From: JAUILA01 sp964563925 | Lineage (GTDB): Bacteria > Bacteroidota > Bacteroidia > Cytophagales > Cyclobacteriaceae | Direction: 5' to 3' | Length of the DNA: 64,000 bases | NCBI GenBank assembly: GCA_964563925.1 | Contig: CAZLZD010000002.1 | Location: 85,797 to 149,796, forward strand | Part shown: piece after piece, positions 1 to 8,832 of the stretch | How the letters are laid out: every line of letters begins with the position of its first letter | How positions within the stretch are numbered: the first letter of the stretch is position 1 | Made by a program: the position numbers and the translations under genes | The notes under the pieces: model-generated | Told to the model about the DNA's origin: nothing | Databases searched by the model: none | What the model saw: the letters and a program-made list of their open reading frames with translations, nothing else

Positions 1-995
1 GTAGCGATTCGCCTGGCAGGGAGAGGATAAATGCCGACCAGCTTACTTTCACTCGAAACTATGGAATCATACGGAAAGGCCGGTTTGCCAAACATCACTG
101 AAGCCCAATTACTATTGGGTCCAAATCCAGGTTCCTCCCAGGCTTGCATGCGGGCTATTGTTAACCGGTAATCATCAACAAAGGGATCTTCCTTCCTGTC
201 TGTTCGCATCCGCTCAATGCCATCCATGATCACAAAAGAGCCAATGGTTGGTCCGTCTTCATCCGACACCCTGAGTATGGTTTTTACCGAAGGCTTTATG
301 TGGAACAGCACATCAACGGTATTCCGGAAACCCACATCCTGTGTCCCTTCACCGATATTAAATCCAATCCGGGCTTCCTTCTGCCCGGTTGACCGGGTGT
401 AGACCTGGACAATTGCATATTCCAGCGCAAGGCCGGAAAGCTGACTTTTCATCGGACGGTCTGTGTACATGATTAATTCCAGAAACCTGTTCTCCAGCTG
501 GCCTGCATTCAGCTCATGTTCCTTCCTGGCTGTTGGCTGGAAACTTGACCGGAACAACACCGGCCCGGCATTGGGACTCTCAATCTTCAGTGAGGAGGTC
601 ACCGCTGCCTGGTTATGGATTTTTATCAGGAAGCTGGTCCAACCTTCCTGAATTAATTCAGGTTTGGCCGGACCCTCTGCAACTTTAACTCTTGCCTCCG
701 GATTAATGTCTACACCAAACAGGCAATATGGATCCAGCAATCGTTGAATTTCCGTGGTGGTTTGTTCAGTGTATTCCTGTTCGCTCAGTGATGCCAGCTC
801 ATGCTGAATATGCGGAGGCAAAGGATTTCCGATGGCTGTAAGGGCTTCACTCAACCGCAATGCCTGGGCCAGCACCGGCTGTGGTTCCAGGGCACTCGTT
901 ACAGGGAGGAATCCCTGGGGTATCAGCTCCGGATTCTGTCCGAGAACAATGCCGCTCAGTAGGAAATACAGGTAAAACAGGAAGTATTTTTTCAT
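1..995 (-). CDS. Secreted protein, N-terminal part, possible CehA/McbA-type metallohydrolase (cut by window start)
   Basis: Reading leftward from the ATG at 993-995, the frame stays open for 331 codons to the window edge, so the C-terminal part is missing. It begins with a signal peptide (KKYFLFYLYFLLSGIVLGQ), which predicts export. The visible part ends with a segment rich in beta strands, including DGPTIGSFVIMDG at about 260-272 and GIYPLPARRIA at the edge. This order resembles the N-terminal accessory region of long CehA/McbA-family PHP-like metallohydrolases, in which a similar YPxPxRR stretch precedes the catalytic part. That assignment rests on memory of the family and the catalytic residues would lie outside the window, so it is tentative. 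Otherwise it should be called a secreted protein of unknown function. It is divergent from the transporter-like gene at 1366. Confidence 0.55.
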   Translation of the reverse strand, partial: MKKYFLFYLYFLLSGIVLGQNPELIPQGFLPVTSALEPQPVLAQALRLSEALTAIGNPLPPHIQHELASLSEQEYTEQTTTEIQRLLDPYCLFGVDINPEARVKVAEGPAKPELIQEGWTSFLIKIHNQAAVTSSLKIESPNAGPVLFRSSFQPTARKEHELNAGQLENRFLELIMYTDRPMKSQLSGLALEYAIVQVYTRSTGQKEARIGFNIGEGTQDVGFRNTVDVLFHIKPSVKTILRVSDEDGPTIGSFVIMDGIERMRTDRKEDPFVDDYRLTIARMQAWEEPGFGPNSNWASVMFGKPAFPYDSIVSSESKLVGIYPLPARRIA

Positions 996-1263
996 GCGAA
1001 TTCGTTTAGGTTCAGCTACCTGTTTCCCGGTTTACCTATCCCAATAAAACGGAATAATCTCCGTGTCCGCAGAATGCCAGTGAGTTAGCCTAAGTTCAAA
1101 TTAGCGAAATCTGTCAAAGCGTACAAGTCGGGTTGAGATGTGATCCTGTCTCGATCCCGTCCAGCTCCGGCGTTGGGTGGACGATGCACAAGAAATAGTA
1201 CATTGTAAGCATTAAGTGACTGATAATTAATATAATGCCTTCATTTTCCGATTCCGGGAAGTC

Positions 1264-1280
1264 ATTCCCGTTACGGGAAT
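1264..1280. promoter_or_regulatory. Perfect 17-bp palindrome, candidate operator
   Basis: ATTCCCGT and ACGGGAAT are perfect 8-bp arms around one central T. It lies in the 370-bp divergent intergenic region (996-1365) between the partial gene on the left and the outer-membrane gene at 1366. A second ATTCC/GGAAT palindrome follows about 60 bp downstream (centre to centre). The arrangement suggests binding of a dimeric regulator. I see no open frame worth calling in the rest of this region. Confidence 0.45.
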
Positions 1281-1324
1281 ATTTAATGTGGGGATACCGG
1301 TTTTTGACGCCCTGGTGGCCCTGG

Positions 1325-1339
1325 CATTCCATTGGAATG
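1325..1339. promoter_or_regulatory. Perfect 15-bp palindrome, candidate operator upstream of 1366
   Basis: CATTCCA and TGGAATG form perfect 7-bp arms around one T, ending 26 bp before the ATG at 1366. It shares the ATTCC/GGAAT half-site with the palindrome at 1264-1280. The position between likely promoter and start codon fits a repressor site for the transporter-like gene. This is inferred from sequence symmetry only. Confidence 0.45.
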
Positions 1340-1365
1340 TATTTTTTAAACAAAAAACATGAACT

Positions 1366-2385
1366 ATGAAACGTTTACTATTTTTTGCGTTCTCCCTTAT
1401 TCAGTTGTCTGCATTCGCGCAGGAAGAGATTCCGGAATTAAGCCTGAAGGAAATTCTTGGCATGCGGGTAAAGGAAGTGACCCTTCCCGATATTCCGCAT
1501 GTTCACGAAAAGGGTGAATGGATGTTAAGTTACCACTACATGACCATGACCATGGAGGATCAGTTACGTGGAATTGATGAAGTACCGACCGATGAAGTAC
1601 TTGATAATTACATGGTTTCACCAATGAGTATGCGCATGCAAATGCATATGATCCATGCCATGTACGCGCCAAGTGACAGGGTTACCCTGATGCTCATGTG
1701 GAATTACCTGAGCAATTCGATGGACCATGTAATGAGAAATGGGATGACCTTCACAACAAAAAGTTCAGGATTCTCCGATTTAAAAGCCGGGGCCCTTGTC
1801 ACTTTCTGGCAGGGGGATCACGCGCGTGTATCCGGACTTTTTGCGGCCTCATTTCCGGTCGGAGACATTGAATCGATGACCGTCACTCCCATGTCAGATC
1901 CGAATGAAACCTACCTTCCCTATCCAATGCAGCTGGGCTCCGGCACCATCGACCCGATCATTGGGGGAACGTATATTGTTACCCGTACCAGGACTGGATT
2001 TGGCTTTGATACCAGATGGACAGGACGCATGTACGACAATAAACTGGATTATCATTTGGGAAATGAAATAAAGCTCACCAGTTGGGTATCCCGGTTGCTC
2101 AATGATGATTTTTCTATCGCATTACAGGGCATTTTTACCCGGACTGGCAAGATCAGCGGTGCAAATGAAGCGCTGAATCCGGATATGGTATACACGGCAT
2201 CACCGGATAACTGGGGTGGCTCCATTTTCAGATTGGGTGGAACGGTCACCTGGCATCCCCTTGCCATTCCAGGTTTACGACTGGCGGTGGATGCCAAATT
2301 ACCGATTTACCAGGATCTGAACGGTCTTCAAATGAAAAATCAGGAAGAATTAAAAGTGGCATTGACGTATGTTGTGAGTCGCTAG
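1366..2385 (+). CDS. Met-rich outer-membrane beta-barrel, transporter-like (MetA-pathway family)
   Basis: The 339-residue protein has a cleavable signal peptide (KRLLFFAFSLIQLSAFAQ). A methionine- and histidine-rich stretch follows at about 45-110, with YHYMTMTMEDQLRG and MRMQMHMIHAMYAPSDR. The rest is alternating beta strands ending in an aromatic/hydrophobic C-terminus, as in outer-membrane barrels. The pattern 'MSYHYM..M', then 'APSDRVTLMLMWNY', then 'GFSDLKAGAL' matches a family usually annotated only as 'transporter' (related to Phenol_MetA_deg barrels) and often found near copper or metal genes in environmental bacteria. The Met/His stretch could bind soft metals, which is inference. 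It stands alone, with candidate operators in front and a strong terminator behind. Confidence 0.7.
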   Translation: MKRLLFFAFSLIQLSAFAQEEIPELSLKEILGMRVKEVTLPDIPHVHEKGEWMLSYHYMTMTMEDQLRGIDEVPTDEVLDNYMVSPMSMRMQMHMIHAMYAPSDRVTLMLMWNYLSNSMDHVMRNGMTFTTKSSGFSDLKAGALVTFWQGDHARVSGLFAASFPVGDIESMTVTPMSDPNETYLPYPMQLGSGTIDPIIGGTYIVTRTRTGFGFDTRWTGRMYDNKLDYHLGNEIKLTSWVSRLLNDDFSIALQGIFTRTGKISGANEALNPDMVYTASPDNWGGSIFRLGGTVTWHPLAIPGLRLAVDAKLPIYQDLNGLQMKNQEELKVALTYVVSR

Positions 2386-2392
2386 TCGTGAG

Positions 2393-2422
2393 CTACCTGA
2401 GTAATGCTTTATTCTCAGGTAG
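2393..2422. repeat. 9-bp inverted repeat just after the transporter-like gene
   Basis: CTACCTGAG (2393-2401) and CTCAGGTAG (2414-2422) pair perfectly around a 12-nt AT-rich loop. There is no T-run after it. It may be an RNA-stabilising hairpin in front of the stronger terminator at 2458. Confidence 0.5.
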
Positions 2423-2457
2423 TGCATAATTGCATCCAGCCTCTAATTCTCCACTGC

Positions 2458-2491
2458 AAAAATAGCGCAGACAATCCTGCGCTATTTTTTT
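2458..2491 (+). terminator. Bidirectional intrinsic terminator
   Basis: AAAAATAGCGCAG (2458-2470) pairs with CTGCGCTATTTTT (2477-2489) around six bases and runs into T residues. The A-rich 5' arm gives a U-run on the other strand too. It therefore separates the + gene ending at 2385 from the - gene ending at 2629. Confidence 0.8.
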
Positions 2492-2628
2492 CCGGTATCC
2501 TGTAACTGAATCAGCCGCCGAGAAAAACAAGCAACAGATTCGGCGCCGCCACTCGTGGACATATTCCCGAATGGCGTCGCCCACGTTCGCAGGCGTGGTT
2601 AATCCGGAAGCAAATAGCACACAAAAGT

Positions 2629-5600
2629 TCATTCTCGAATCGCGGTAGGAGTAGCACCAAACTCCTTTTTGAAGATACGGCTAAACCACGCCAGGTTTAT
2701 GAAGCCTACTTCATAAGCGATTTCAGATATATTTAAATCTGTAGACCGCAGAAGGCTTTTGGCTTTTTGCAAACGAACGGCACGAATAAAAATCGCCGTA
2801 GATTTGCCGCTGATTGCCTTTAATTTTCTATAGACCTGCGATTCACTTAAGGCCAGGGCAGATGCAAGTTGGGTTGGACCAAAAGCCGGATCCGACATGT
2901 TTTCGTGAATGCAGGCAATCGCCTTTTGAATGAATTTTGACTCCGGCCCCGTATTGTGTTTTTGAGTTACCTGGCTAAAGCCGGTTCCTTCAAACTTCTT
3001 AATCAGTTTCCGGCGAACGGAGATCAGATGTTCCATCCGGGTCAGTAATTCCTCTTTTACAAAGGGCTTCTCCAAATAGGCATCAGCCCCCCGGGACAGT
3101 CCTGAAAGTCGATCTTGCAATACCACCCTGGCCGTGAGCATAATAATCGGAATGTGGTCGGTAAGCTCGTCCTCCTTCAGGGTGCTGCACACTTCAAATC
3201 CATCTTTACCGGGCATCATTACGTCCGATATGACAATATCCGGGATATGTTTTAAGGCCATTTCCAATCCTGCTACGCCATCAGGGGCGTATAATGCATT
3301 ATACCGACCGGTTAAGCATTGAATAATATAACAGGCAACATCTTTATTGTCTTCTATTATAAGTGCCAGGGGTAATTCCTGATCTTCGGCAGACCTTATT
3401 TTTTTCCATACCAGATCATCAGATGACGGCAAATTACCTTCCGGGCTGAGGTTCAGTGATCCCGGAGCCGTCTTCGGGGCATTACGGGTAACCGGTAACG
3501 ACACGGTAAAAATACTGCCCTTGCCCGGGGTACTTTCTACCGAAATAACGCCGCCGAGCTCAGACGTCATTTCTCTGGCTATAGCCAGTCCGATGCCGGT
3601 ACCCTTCTCGGTGCCAGTTCCTGTTGTCCGGGCCTGATAAAAACGATTGAAAATATGAGGCAGGTCTTGTTGTGAAATACCTGATCCTGAATCACAAACC
3701 TTTATGATCAGGTTATTGTCATTTTCCATATAACAATGCAGCGTAATTTTTCCGAGCGGGGGTGTGAACTTAATGGCGTTAGAGAGCAGATTCGAGAGAA
3801 TACCGGACAATTTACGGGTATCCACATCCATAACCAATTCATCCATTTCAGAAAACACCATAAAGTCAATGTCTTTTTCACGGGCGAGGGACTCAAAGCT
3901 TTCACCTAAATAGTTAATGAAAGGCAAGACATTGATCTGGACCTGGTCTGTTGGGATTTGACCACTTTCAAGTTTGGACAGGTGCAAAATCTCATTTACA
4001 AGGGACAACAGGTTTTTTCCATTTCTCCGTATCATTTTGAGACTTTTCGTTGCATTCAGGCCAGCCGTGCCATTTAGCTGGCTCTCCAGGGAATCGGTCA
4101 TACCCAGAATGACCGTTAAAGGGGTTCTGAATTCGTGCGAGATATTTGTATACAAGTCACTTTTTAACTGGTTTAACTGTTTCTGACGCTCGCTTTCTTC
4201 CAAAGCCAGTTTTTTGGATAATTGAAAACGATAAAAGGCGTAGGCGACAAAACAGAAAAAAGTTATGTACAGGAGATACGCCCACCATCTGGACCACCAC
4301 GCAGTCTTTATGAAAAGCTGAAGCGATGCACCTTCTTCATTCCAGACCTCATTATCATTGGATCCAATAACCCTGAAGGTATAGGCACCGGGATCAAGAT
4401 TCCTGTAATGTGCCGTTCGTTGCGTTCCGGCCTCGACCCAATTGAGGTCATACGGCTCTAATTTGTATTTGTACTGATTCCTGGAAGGATCACTATAATG
4501 AATCCCCGTGTATTCAAAAGTCAGGTCATTTTCTGTGTGTGCGAGGGTTATCTTCCCGGAATTCTCACTGGATGTATTTTTCGGATCATGGGGTGCCCCG
4601 GATATCTTTAACCCGCTGATAATTAATTCGGGAGGAATTTGATTGCCACTTACCTGATCGGGATAGAAAGAAAACAGGACACTATTCCCTCCGAAAAACA
4701 GTTGGCCGTCACTGGCTCTGAGTTGGGCATTACCAAAGCGATGGCTGGGCAACCCCCTGGAAATAAACCGGTCTGTTTCCGGGTCAAATTGTGACAGCCC
4801 GCGGGTCGTAGAGGCCCAGAAAATACCCTCTGTGCCTTCAAGAATCCCCACCACTGTATTACTTGGAAGCCCGTCTTCCAAAGTGTATTGATGACAAATA
4901 CTTTTGTCTGGGTTAACATGCAACAACCCGTTTCGCTCCGTCCCTACCCAGTACCAACCATGGCTGTCTTCCAAAAAAGTAAGAGGCCTGTAACCCTGAA
5001 GAAAGGGTTCAAATTTTTTGTCGTGCCGGTTGTAGCGAAACAAAGCCCCCTCTCCCCCTGAATCTCCAATCCAAAGGGTGCCGCCGGAATCCATTTCTAT
5101 CAGATCGATTTCTAATCCGGCCTTACTTTCATGCACGGGCAGTTTAAACGACTTGAAGGCCTTGCTGCTTCTGTCAAATCGAAAAAGACCGTCCTGGCCG
5201 GCTCCGATCCATAGAAATCCATCCCGGTCCTCACAGATCCTGTAAACAGAGTTAATGGATGCATCGGAGTTACTCTTCGCAGAAGCCTCATAATACATAA
5301 GCTCCCCTGTTTTCAAATCCAGGCTGGCAAGTCCTCCCTGACCCCGGGCTCCTTCAGATTCCTCCCTGTTTATGGTGTTGACCCTGAATCCCAACCAGAG
5401 CAAACCATTGGAGGCTTCGTATATATCGTGAACGACACTTCCTCCAAATTTGCTTTCCTCAATCTCCTTTTCGAAATAAGGGATTATTTCACCCGTCCTC
5501 GAATCCAGTAGTTGAAGTCCATCAACAGCAGTACCTAAATAGAATGTGCCGGGTGCACTCCCGGACTCGCGGATACTCACAACATGTGAAGTATTGGATT

Positions 5601-6756
5601 CTGTATACCTGGTGATTTGCGATGAAAACGGATCCAGTTTGTGAAGACCTCCCTGGGCCAGGGAACCTAACCATAACTGGCCGGAACGATCCTCAAGAAA
5701 TGACCAGAGTTTATCATTTGATATGCCATCCGGCCTGTCACTTTCATGGGAATAATATTTCACCTGATTGGTTACGGGATCAAAATAATTGATTCCTCCC
5801 CCGCAGGTGCCAATCCAGTAACCACCTTTCTGGTCCTGGTGGAGAATGGTAATAAACGGACTGCTTTGCCATACCTTGTGCCCCGGAGGAGGATACAGGC
5901 GGTCTGGCTGAACGCTATCCTGGCTCATTCGCAGAAATTCATCGTTTACCGGGTCATAAAGATGTAATCCATTTTGAAACGTCCCCACCCAAATACGGCC
6001 TTGCCGGTCTTCCAAAAGTGCACTTACCCTGTTATCTATCAGGCTATTGGTATTATCCGGTTCATGCATGTACCTGGTTGCTGCACGGGTGGTGGGGTTG
6101 AAATGAATCAGGCCCCCCGGATTTTCATAATTGCCAAAGCCCGTTCCAATCCATATATTGTTTTGCCGGTCCGCCAGAAGGACACGTACAACCTCCCCGA
6201 TAAGCGAATTAGGATCTGCCGGATCATCCAGAAAACGGATAAAACGATCCTTTTCGCGCTCGTATCGAAAGAGACCACCTTCCTGCATGCCGATCCACAG
6301 GTTACCCGAGGCATCTTCTGTCATAGTGGTAATAAAGCCAGTGGGGGTTTGGTTCTCGCTTGTGGACGGGTATCGGACAAAGCAATCACAATGAGGATCG
6401 TAGCGATTAAGACCTTTGCCTGTGCCTATCCATGTGGTACCGGTATGGTCTACATATATCGATTCGGTATAATTATCTGTTAATGAGGTTAAATCCCCTG
6501 GAATATTCCGGTATATGGAAAATTCATAGCCATCAAACTTAAGGAGCCCTGCAGGAGTGGCCATCCAGAGGTACCCCTGATTGTCTTGTGCGATGGATAT
6601 TATGTTGAAGTCATAGGTGACCTGATCGATAACTACGGGGACTTTTTTAAAATCGCGCTTCGGGGATTGGGAAAAAGTAATTACGGGCAGAAGGAGGCAC
6701 AACCACATTAATAAGGGAAGGATGTCTTTTGGAGAAGGGAAAATCAATCTTGCCAT
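2629..6756 (-). CDS. Hybrid two-component system sensor/regulator (HTCS)
   Basis: A single-protein two-component system of the Bacteroidota type, 1375 residues from the ATG at 6756 (a GTG one codon earlier is less likely). In order: signal peptide to about residue 29; periplasmic Reg_prop beta-propeller repeats at about 50-710 (many 'GxLWIGT' motifs); a Y_Y_Y domain at about 745-817; one membrane helix at about 818-844; HisKA with phospho-acceptor H874 (SHEFRTP); HATPase (NLLSNAIKFTP, GTGIGLAI); receiver with D1178 (ISDVMMPG) and K1230; and an AraC DNA-binding domain to the end. All key residues are present, so it should be active. Such proteins usually sense a glycan fragment and switch on neighbouring sus genes, but no SusC/SusD pair lies nearby, so the target is unknown. 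The nearest plausible target is the sulfatase at 9759-11282. Confidence 0.95.
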   Translation of the reverse strand: MARLIFPSPKDILPLLMWLCLLLPVITFSQSPKRDFKKVPVVIDQVTYDFNIISIAQDNQGYLWMATPAGLLKFDGYEFSIYRNIPGDLTSLTDNYTESIYVDHTGTTWIGTGKGLNRYDPHCDCFVRYPSTSENQTPTGFITTMTEDASGNLWIGMQEGGLFRYEREKDRFIRFLDDPADPNSLIGEVVRVLLADRQNNIWIGTGFGNYENPGGLIHFNPTTRAATRYMHEPDNTNSLIDNRVSALLEDRQGRIWVGTFQNGLHLYDPVNDEFLRMSQDSVQPDRLYPPPGHKVWQSSPFITILHQDQKGGYWIGTCGGGINYFDPVTNQVKYYSHESDRPDGISNDKLWSFLEDRSGQLWLGSLAQGGLHKLDPFSSQITRYTESNTSHVVSIRESGSAPGTFYLGTAVDGLQLLDSRTGEIIPYFEKEIEESKFGGSVVHDIYEASNGLLWLGFRVNTINREESEGARGQGGLASLDLKTGELMYYEASAKSNSDASINSVYRICEDRDGFLWIGAGQDGLFRFDRSSKAFKSFKLPVHESKAGLEIDLIEMDSGGTLWIGDSGGEGALFRYNRHDKKFEPFLQGYRPLTFLEDSHGWYWVGTERNGLLHVNPDKSICHQYTLEDGLPSNTVVGILEGTEGIFWASTTRGLSQFDPETDRFISRGLPSHRFGNAQLRASDGQLFFGGNSVLFSFYPDQVSGNQIPPELIISGLKISGAPHDPKNTSSENSGKITLAHTENDLTFEYTGIHYSDPSRNQYKYKLEPYDLNWVEAGTQRTAHYRNLDPGAYTFRVIGSNDNEVWNEEGASLQLFIKTAWWSRWWAYLLYITFFCFVAYAFYRFQLSKKLALEESERQKQLNQLKSDLYTNISHEFRTPLTVILGMTDSLESQLNGTAGLNATKSLKMIRRNGKNLLSLVNEILHLSKLESGQIPTDQVQINVLPFINYLGESFESLAREKDIDFMVFSEMDELVMDVDTRKLSGILSNLLSNAIKFTPPLGKITLHCYMENDNNLIIKVCDSGSGISQQDLPHIFNRFYQARTTGTGTEKGTGIGLAIAREMTSELGGVISVESTPGKGSIFTVSLPVTRNAPKTAPGSLNLSPEGNLPSSDDLVWKKIRSAEDQELPLALIIEDNKDVACYIIQCLTGRYNALYAPDGVAGLEMALKHIPDIVISDVMMPGKDGFEVCSTLKEDELTDHIPIIMLTARVVLQDRLSGLSRGADAYLEKPFVKEELLTRMEHLISVRRKLIKKFEGTGFSQVTQKHNTGPESKFIQKAIACIHENMSDPAFGPTQLASALALSESQVYRKLKAISGKSTAIFIRAVRLQKAKSLLRSTDLNISEIAYEVGFINLAWFSRIFKKEFGATPTAIRE

Positions 6757-7090
6757 CACATCATTCCTTTTGATTAGATAAGGGATTTCAACCTGACTAA
6801 ATGCAGCGTGCCTATTCAGGCTTTAATGCACTTAGAACAATAGCTATATATAAATTAGTGATTTTTTTATAAACCGTATCACTGAAGGGCGCCATAATTC
6901 AGGGATACAGGATTATGTGAAGGGGTCCTGTCAGAGGAGTACTACAAGATCCCGGGATTCTGGTAGGCAGGTGGTTGCAGCAGCGAAATAAGCGCAGGGG
7001 GGTTGGGCCTTTGAGCGTGGCCCAACTGACCCATGCGTTGCCTTTGTATAAATTGCCCGGTTTGAGGATATGCTGGTAGTAAAAAAGCGA
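6757..7090. other. Intergenic region with an 8-bp hairpin
   Basis: About 330 bp without a gene, in front of the hybrid regulator and behind the esterase-like gene. It holds a perfect hairpin, GTTGGGCC (7002-7009) with GGCCCAAC (7019-7026), loop 9 nt, with no T-run. It also holds a weaker AGTGAT/ATCACT pair at 6857-6883 in an AT-rich stretch that probably contains the regulator's promoter. I could not place a convincing -7/-33 pair. Confidence 0.4.
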
Positions 7091-7912
7091 CTAATCTTCA
7101 AAAAGAAACTTTAGTCCGTCTTCGAAGACAATCGGAGGGGCATTGGGATAAACTAATTCCGGGTATTCCCTGTACTCAAATTCCAACCAGGTAAACCCCT
7201 TTGCGTTTATTGCGTCAATTACCTCCATATTCAACTCCTTGCTTCTCGTACTCGTAAATGAATAATGGAGTTTTTTGTTGCCAATGTCCTCCGTAAAGTC
7301 TTTCTGCTCGAGAAGGTCCCTAAAATAGGTCGTAGCTGAAATATCCGAGACGATAAAGTTTTGGAATACAGGAGATTCATAATCAAAAAGAGTTCGTAAA
7401 ACAAAACGGCCTACCTTGCCTCTGCCGACAAATGTCCTGGAATTGTTAGTAGAGTAATTAGCATCTACATAATTAACCAGGTCGTAAAACAAATCGCGGT
7501 GATCCGGATCTGTGTTTGGGGAAACATCTTGATAATCTATTAAATCCCGCAGTGTAATGACCAGGGCTTTGAATTCATTCACTGACTGGACTCCCTTAAT
7601 AAGGTCATCAAACTCATCCACACAATCGATTTCCTCACAGTGATCGATCAAATAAATTGCCGGGATATCACTGTCGGTTTCATAATCGGGGGGAATGGCA
7701 ATTTTTCCCTGCATGGATATTCCATTCGAGGTAAAAGTAAAGGTTTCTGTACTGTATAACGTATCAAGTATATCGCTCGTACAAGGCGGAATCACCGTGG
7801 AAGGGTCGTTGTCACAAGGCGGCGGCGGTGCATCATCGTCGCTTGAACATGCAATCATTACCAGGGCAAGTGTGACAATCCCTGGGATTATACGTTTCAG
7901 ATTGGCTTTCAT
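7091..7912 (-). CDS. Esterase-like lipoprotein with degenerate nucleophile elbow
   Basis: 273 residues with a lipoprotein signal (lipobox Cys22, followed by SSDDDAPPPP), so it is probably anchored to a membrane facing the periplasm or surface. The core resembles putative esterases of the enterochelin-esterase/esterase-D type: a strand-loop 'DIPAIYLIDH' at about 82-91, a helix, and 'SRTFVGRGKVGRFVLRTLF' at about 158-176, where the family normally has a G-x-S-x-G nucleophile elbow. Here that elbow reads G163-R-G165-K-V, so the catalytic serine is Gly. I infer a non-catalytic relative that may bind rather than cleave. An alternative is an unrelated alpha/beta fold. It is a single gene on the minus strand, with no operon partner. 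Confidence 0.6.
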   Translation of the reverse strand: MKANLKRIIPGIVTLALVMIACSSDDDAPPPPCDNDPSTVIPPCTSDILDTLYSTETFTFTSNGISMQGKIAIPPDYETDSDIPAIYLIDHCEEIDCVDEFDDLIKGVQSVNEFKALVITLRDLIDYQDVSPNTDPDHRDLFYDLVNYVDANYSTNNSRTFVGRGKVGRFVLRTLFDYESPVFQNFIVSDISATTYFRDLLEQKDFTEDIGNKKLHYSFTSTRSKELNMEVIDAINAKGFTWLEFEYREYPELVYPNAPPIVFEDGLKFLFED

Positions 7913-8344
7913 AATTCCTTACTTTTGTTTTATAATCCGTACATCCGGCCTGCTTGAATGGCGGTACATTTAAATTACGAATTAGGTAAACGAATTATTT
8001 GCCTTATTTCTGCAAGTGTTATTGCTATTTGGTAATCTGTGAATTTTTTGTGTGCCTGATTTCCGGATCAGGGTCCGGCAATGGCCGGGAAGACGAAATG
8101 GGGCAAGCGCCGTTGCAGGCGTGGCCATTTCCGAAGCCAACCTCGCCGGTTTTGGTTGTAACAGGATAGGGCACCGTTGCAGCCAATCGAAGTTAACATG
8201 AAACAAGCCTGGTTCCCCGGGAAAGAGGTAGTTAAGACAAAACAAGGTAGGCCCTTATCTTAACAGAAAGATCATATTCTTTATTCATTTTCTATCTATA
8301 AATCAATAACTTACCTATCGGAAACTTAACGCTATCAAAATCAT
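7913..8344. other. Divergent intergenic region, nothing assigned
   Basis: About 430 bp between the - gene starting at 7912 and the + gene starting at 8345. The middle (about 8060-8200) is more GC-rich and contains short CCGG-type repeats, and both ends are AT-rich as expected of promoters. The open frames in it have no recognisable protein character. I see no RNA gene or riboswitch. Confidence 0.35.
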
Positions 8345-8821
8345 ATGAAAACGATGAAAAGACTGATATTGGTTAGTATATTTTTTGTCTTCGTAATGCA
8401 TTCAGCCTCTGCCCAGCGTGGTGAGTCTGGCATTCTGCAACAGATGTATGGCATGGAGAAAAAAGCTATACTGGACGAATTCCTTCAATTCTCCGGGAGT
8501 GAAAAGAAGGATGCTTTCTGGGAATTATACAATGCCTATGAAACGAAACGAAAGGAACTTGGCAATAAACGCGTGGAACTGTTGCAGAAATATGTCAACG
8601 ACTATATGAATATGCCTGAATCTGAGATGGAGGAGTTGCTGAACGAGGTCACCGGGATGAACAGTGATTACGTTAAACTGCTCAACGCCTACGTCAAAAA
8701 GATAAAAAACAAGGTGGGGGTTAAACAAGCCGCCCAGTTCTACCAGATTGAGAACTATCTCAATAACGCAATAAATACAAGTATTGCCGAAGGGATACCG
8801 TTTATTGGAGAACTGGAATAG
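8345..8821 (+). CDS. Small helical periplasmic protein of unknown function
   Basis: 158 residues with a signal peptide ending near ASAQ (about residue 24). The mature part is almost entirely helical and charged, with heptad-like runs such as KKAILDEFLQF and YNAYETKRKELGNKRVELL. This is reminiscent of Spy/CpxP-like periplasmic helical proteins, but no LTxxQ motif is visible. The start is one of two close Met codons (MKTMKR), and the first is used here. The next gene starts 11 bases after its stop, so the two are probably co-transcribed. No specific role can be read from the sequence. Confidence 0.7.
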   Translation: MKTMKRLILVSIFFVFVMHSASAQRGESGILQQMYGMEKKAILDEFLQFSGSEKKDAFWELYNAYETKRKELGNKRVELLQKYVNDYMNMPESEMEELLNEVTGMNSDYVKLLNAYVKKIKNKVGVKQAAQFYQIENYLNNAINTSIAEGIPFIGELE

Positions 8822-8832
8822 GGCCCCGGATT

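Noticed and set aside
1114..1353. Minus-strand frame in the intergenic region with palindromes
   Set aside because: No protein-like composition. It runs through the two palindromes and has no plausible start signal.
5974..6483. Plus-strand open frame of 169 codons
   Set aside because: Shadow of the repetitive propeller region of the hybrid regulator, rich in Cys/Arg with no family character.
2629..6756. Repeat-rich stretch that could be read as a DNA repeat array
   Set aside because: The periodicity is from protein beta-propeller blades. The DNA copies are diverged and not an array.
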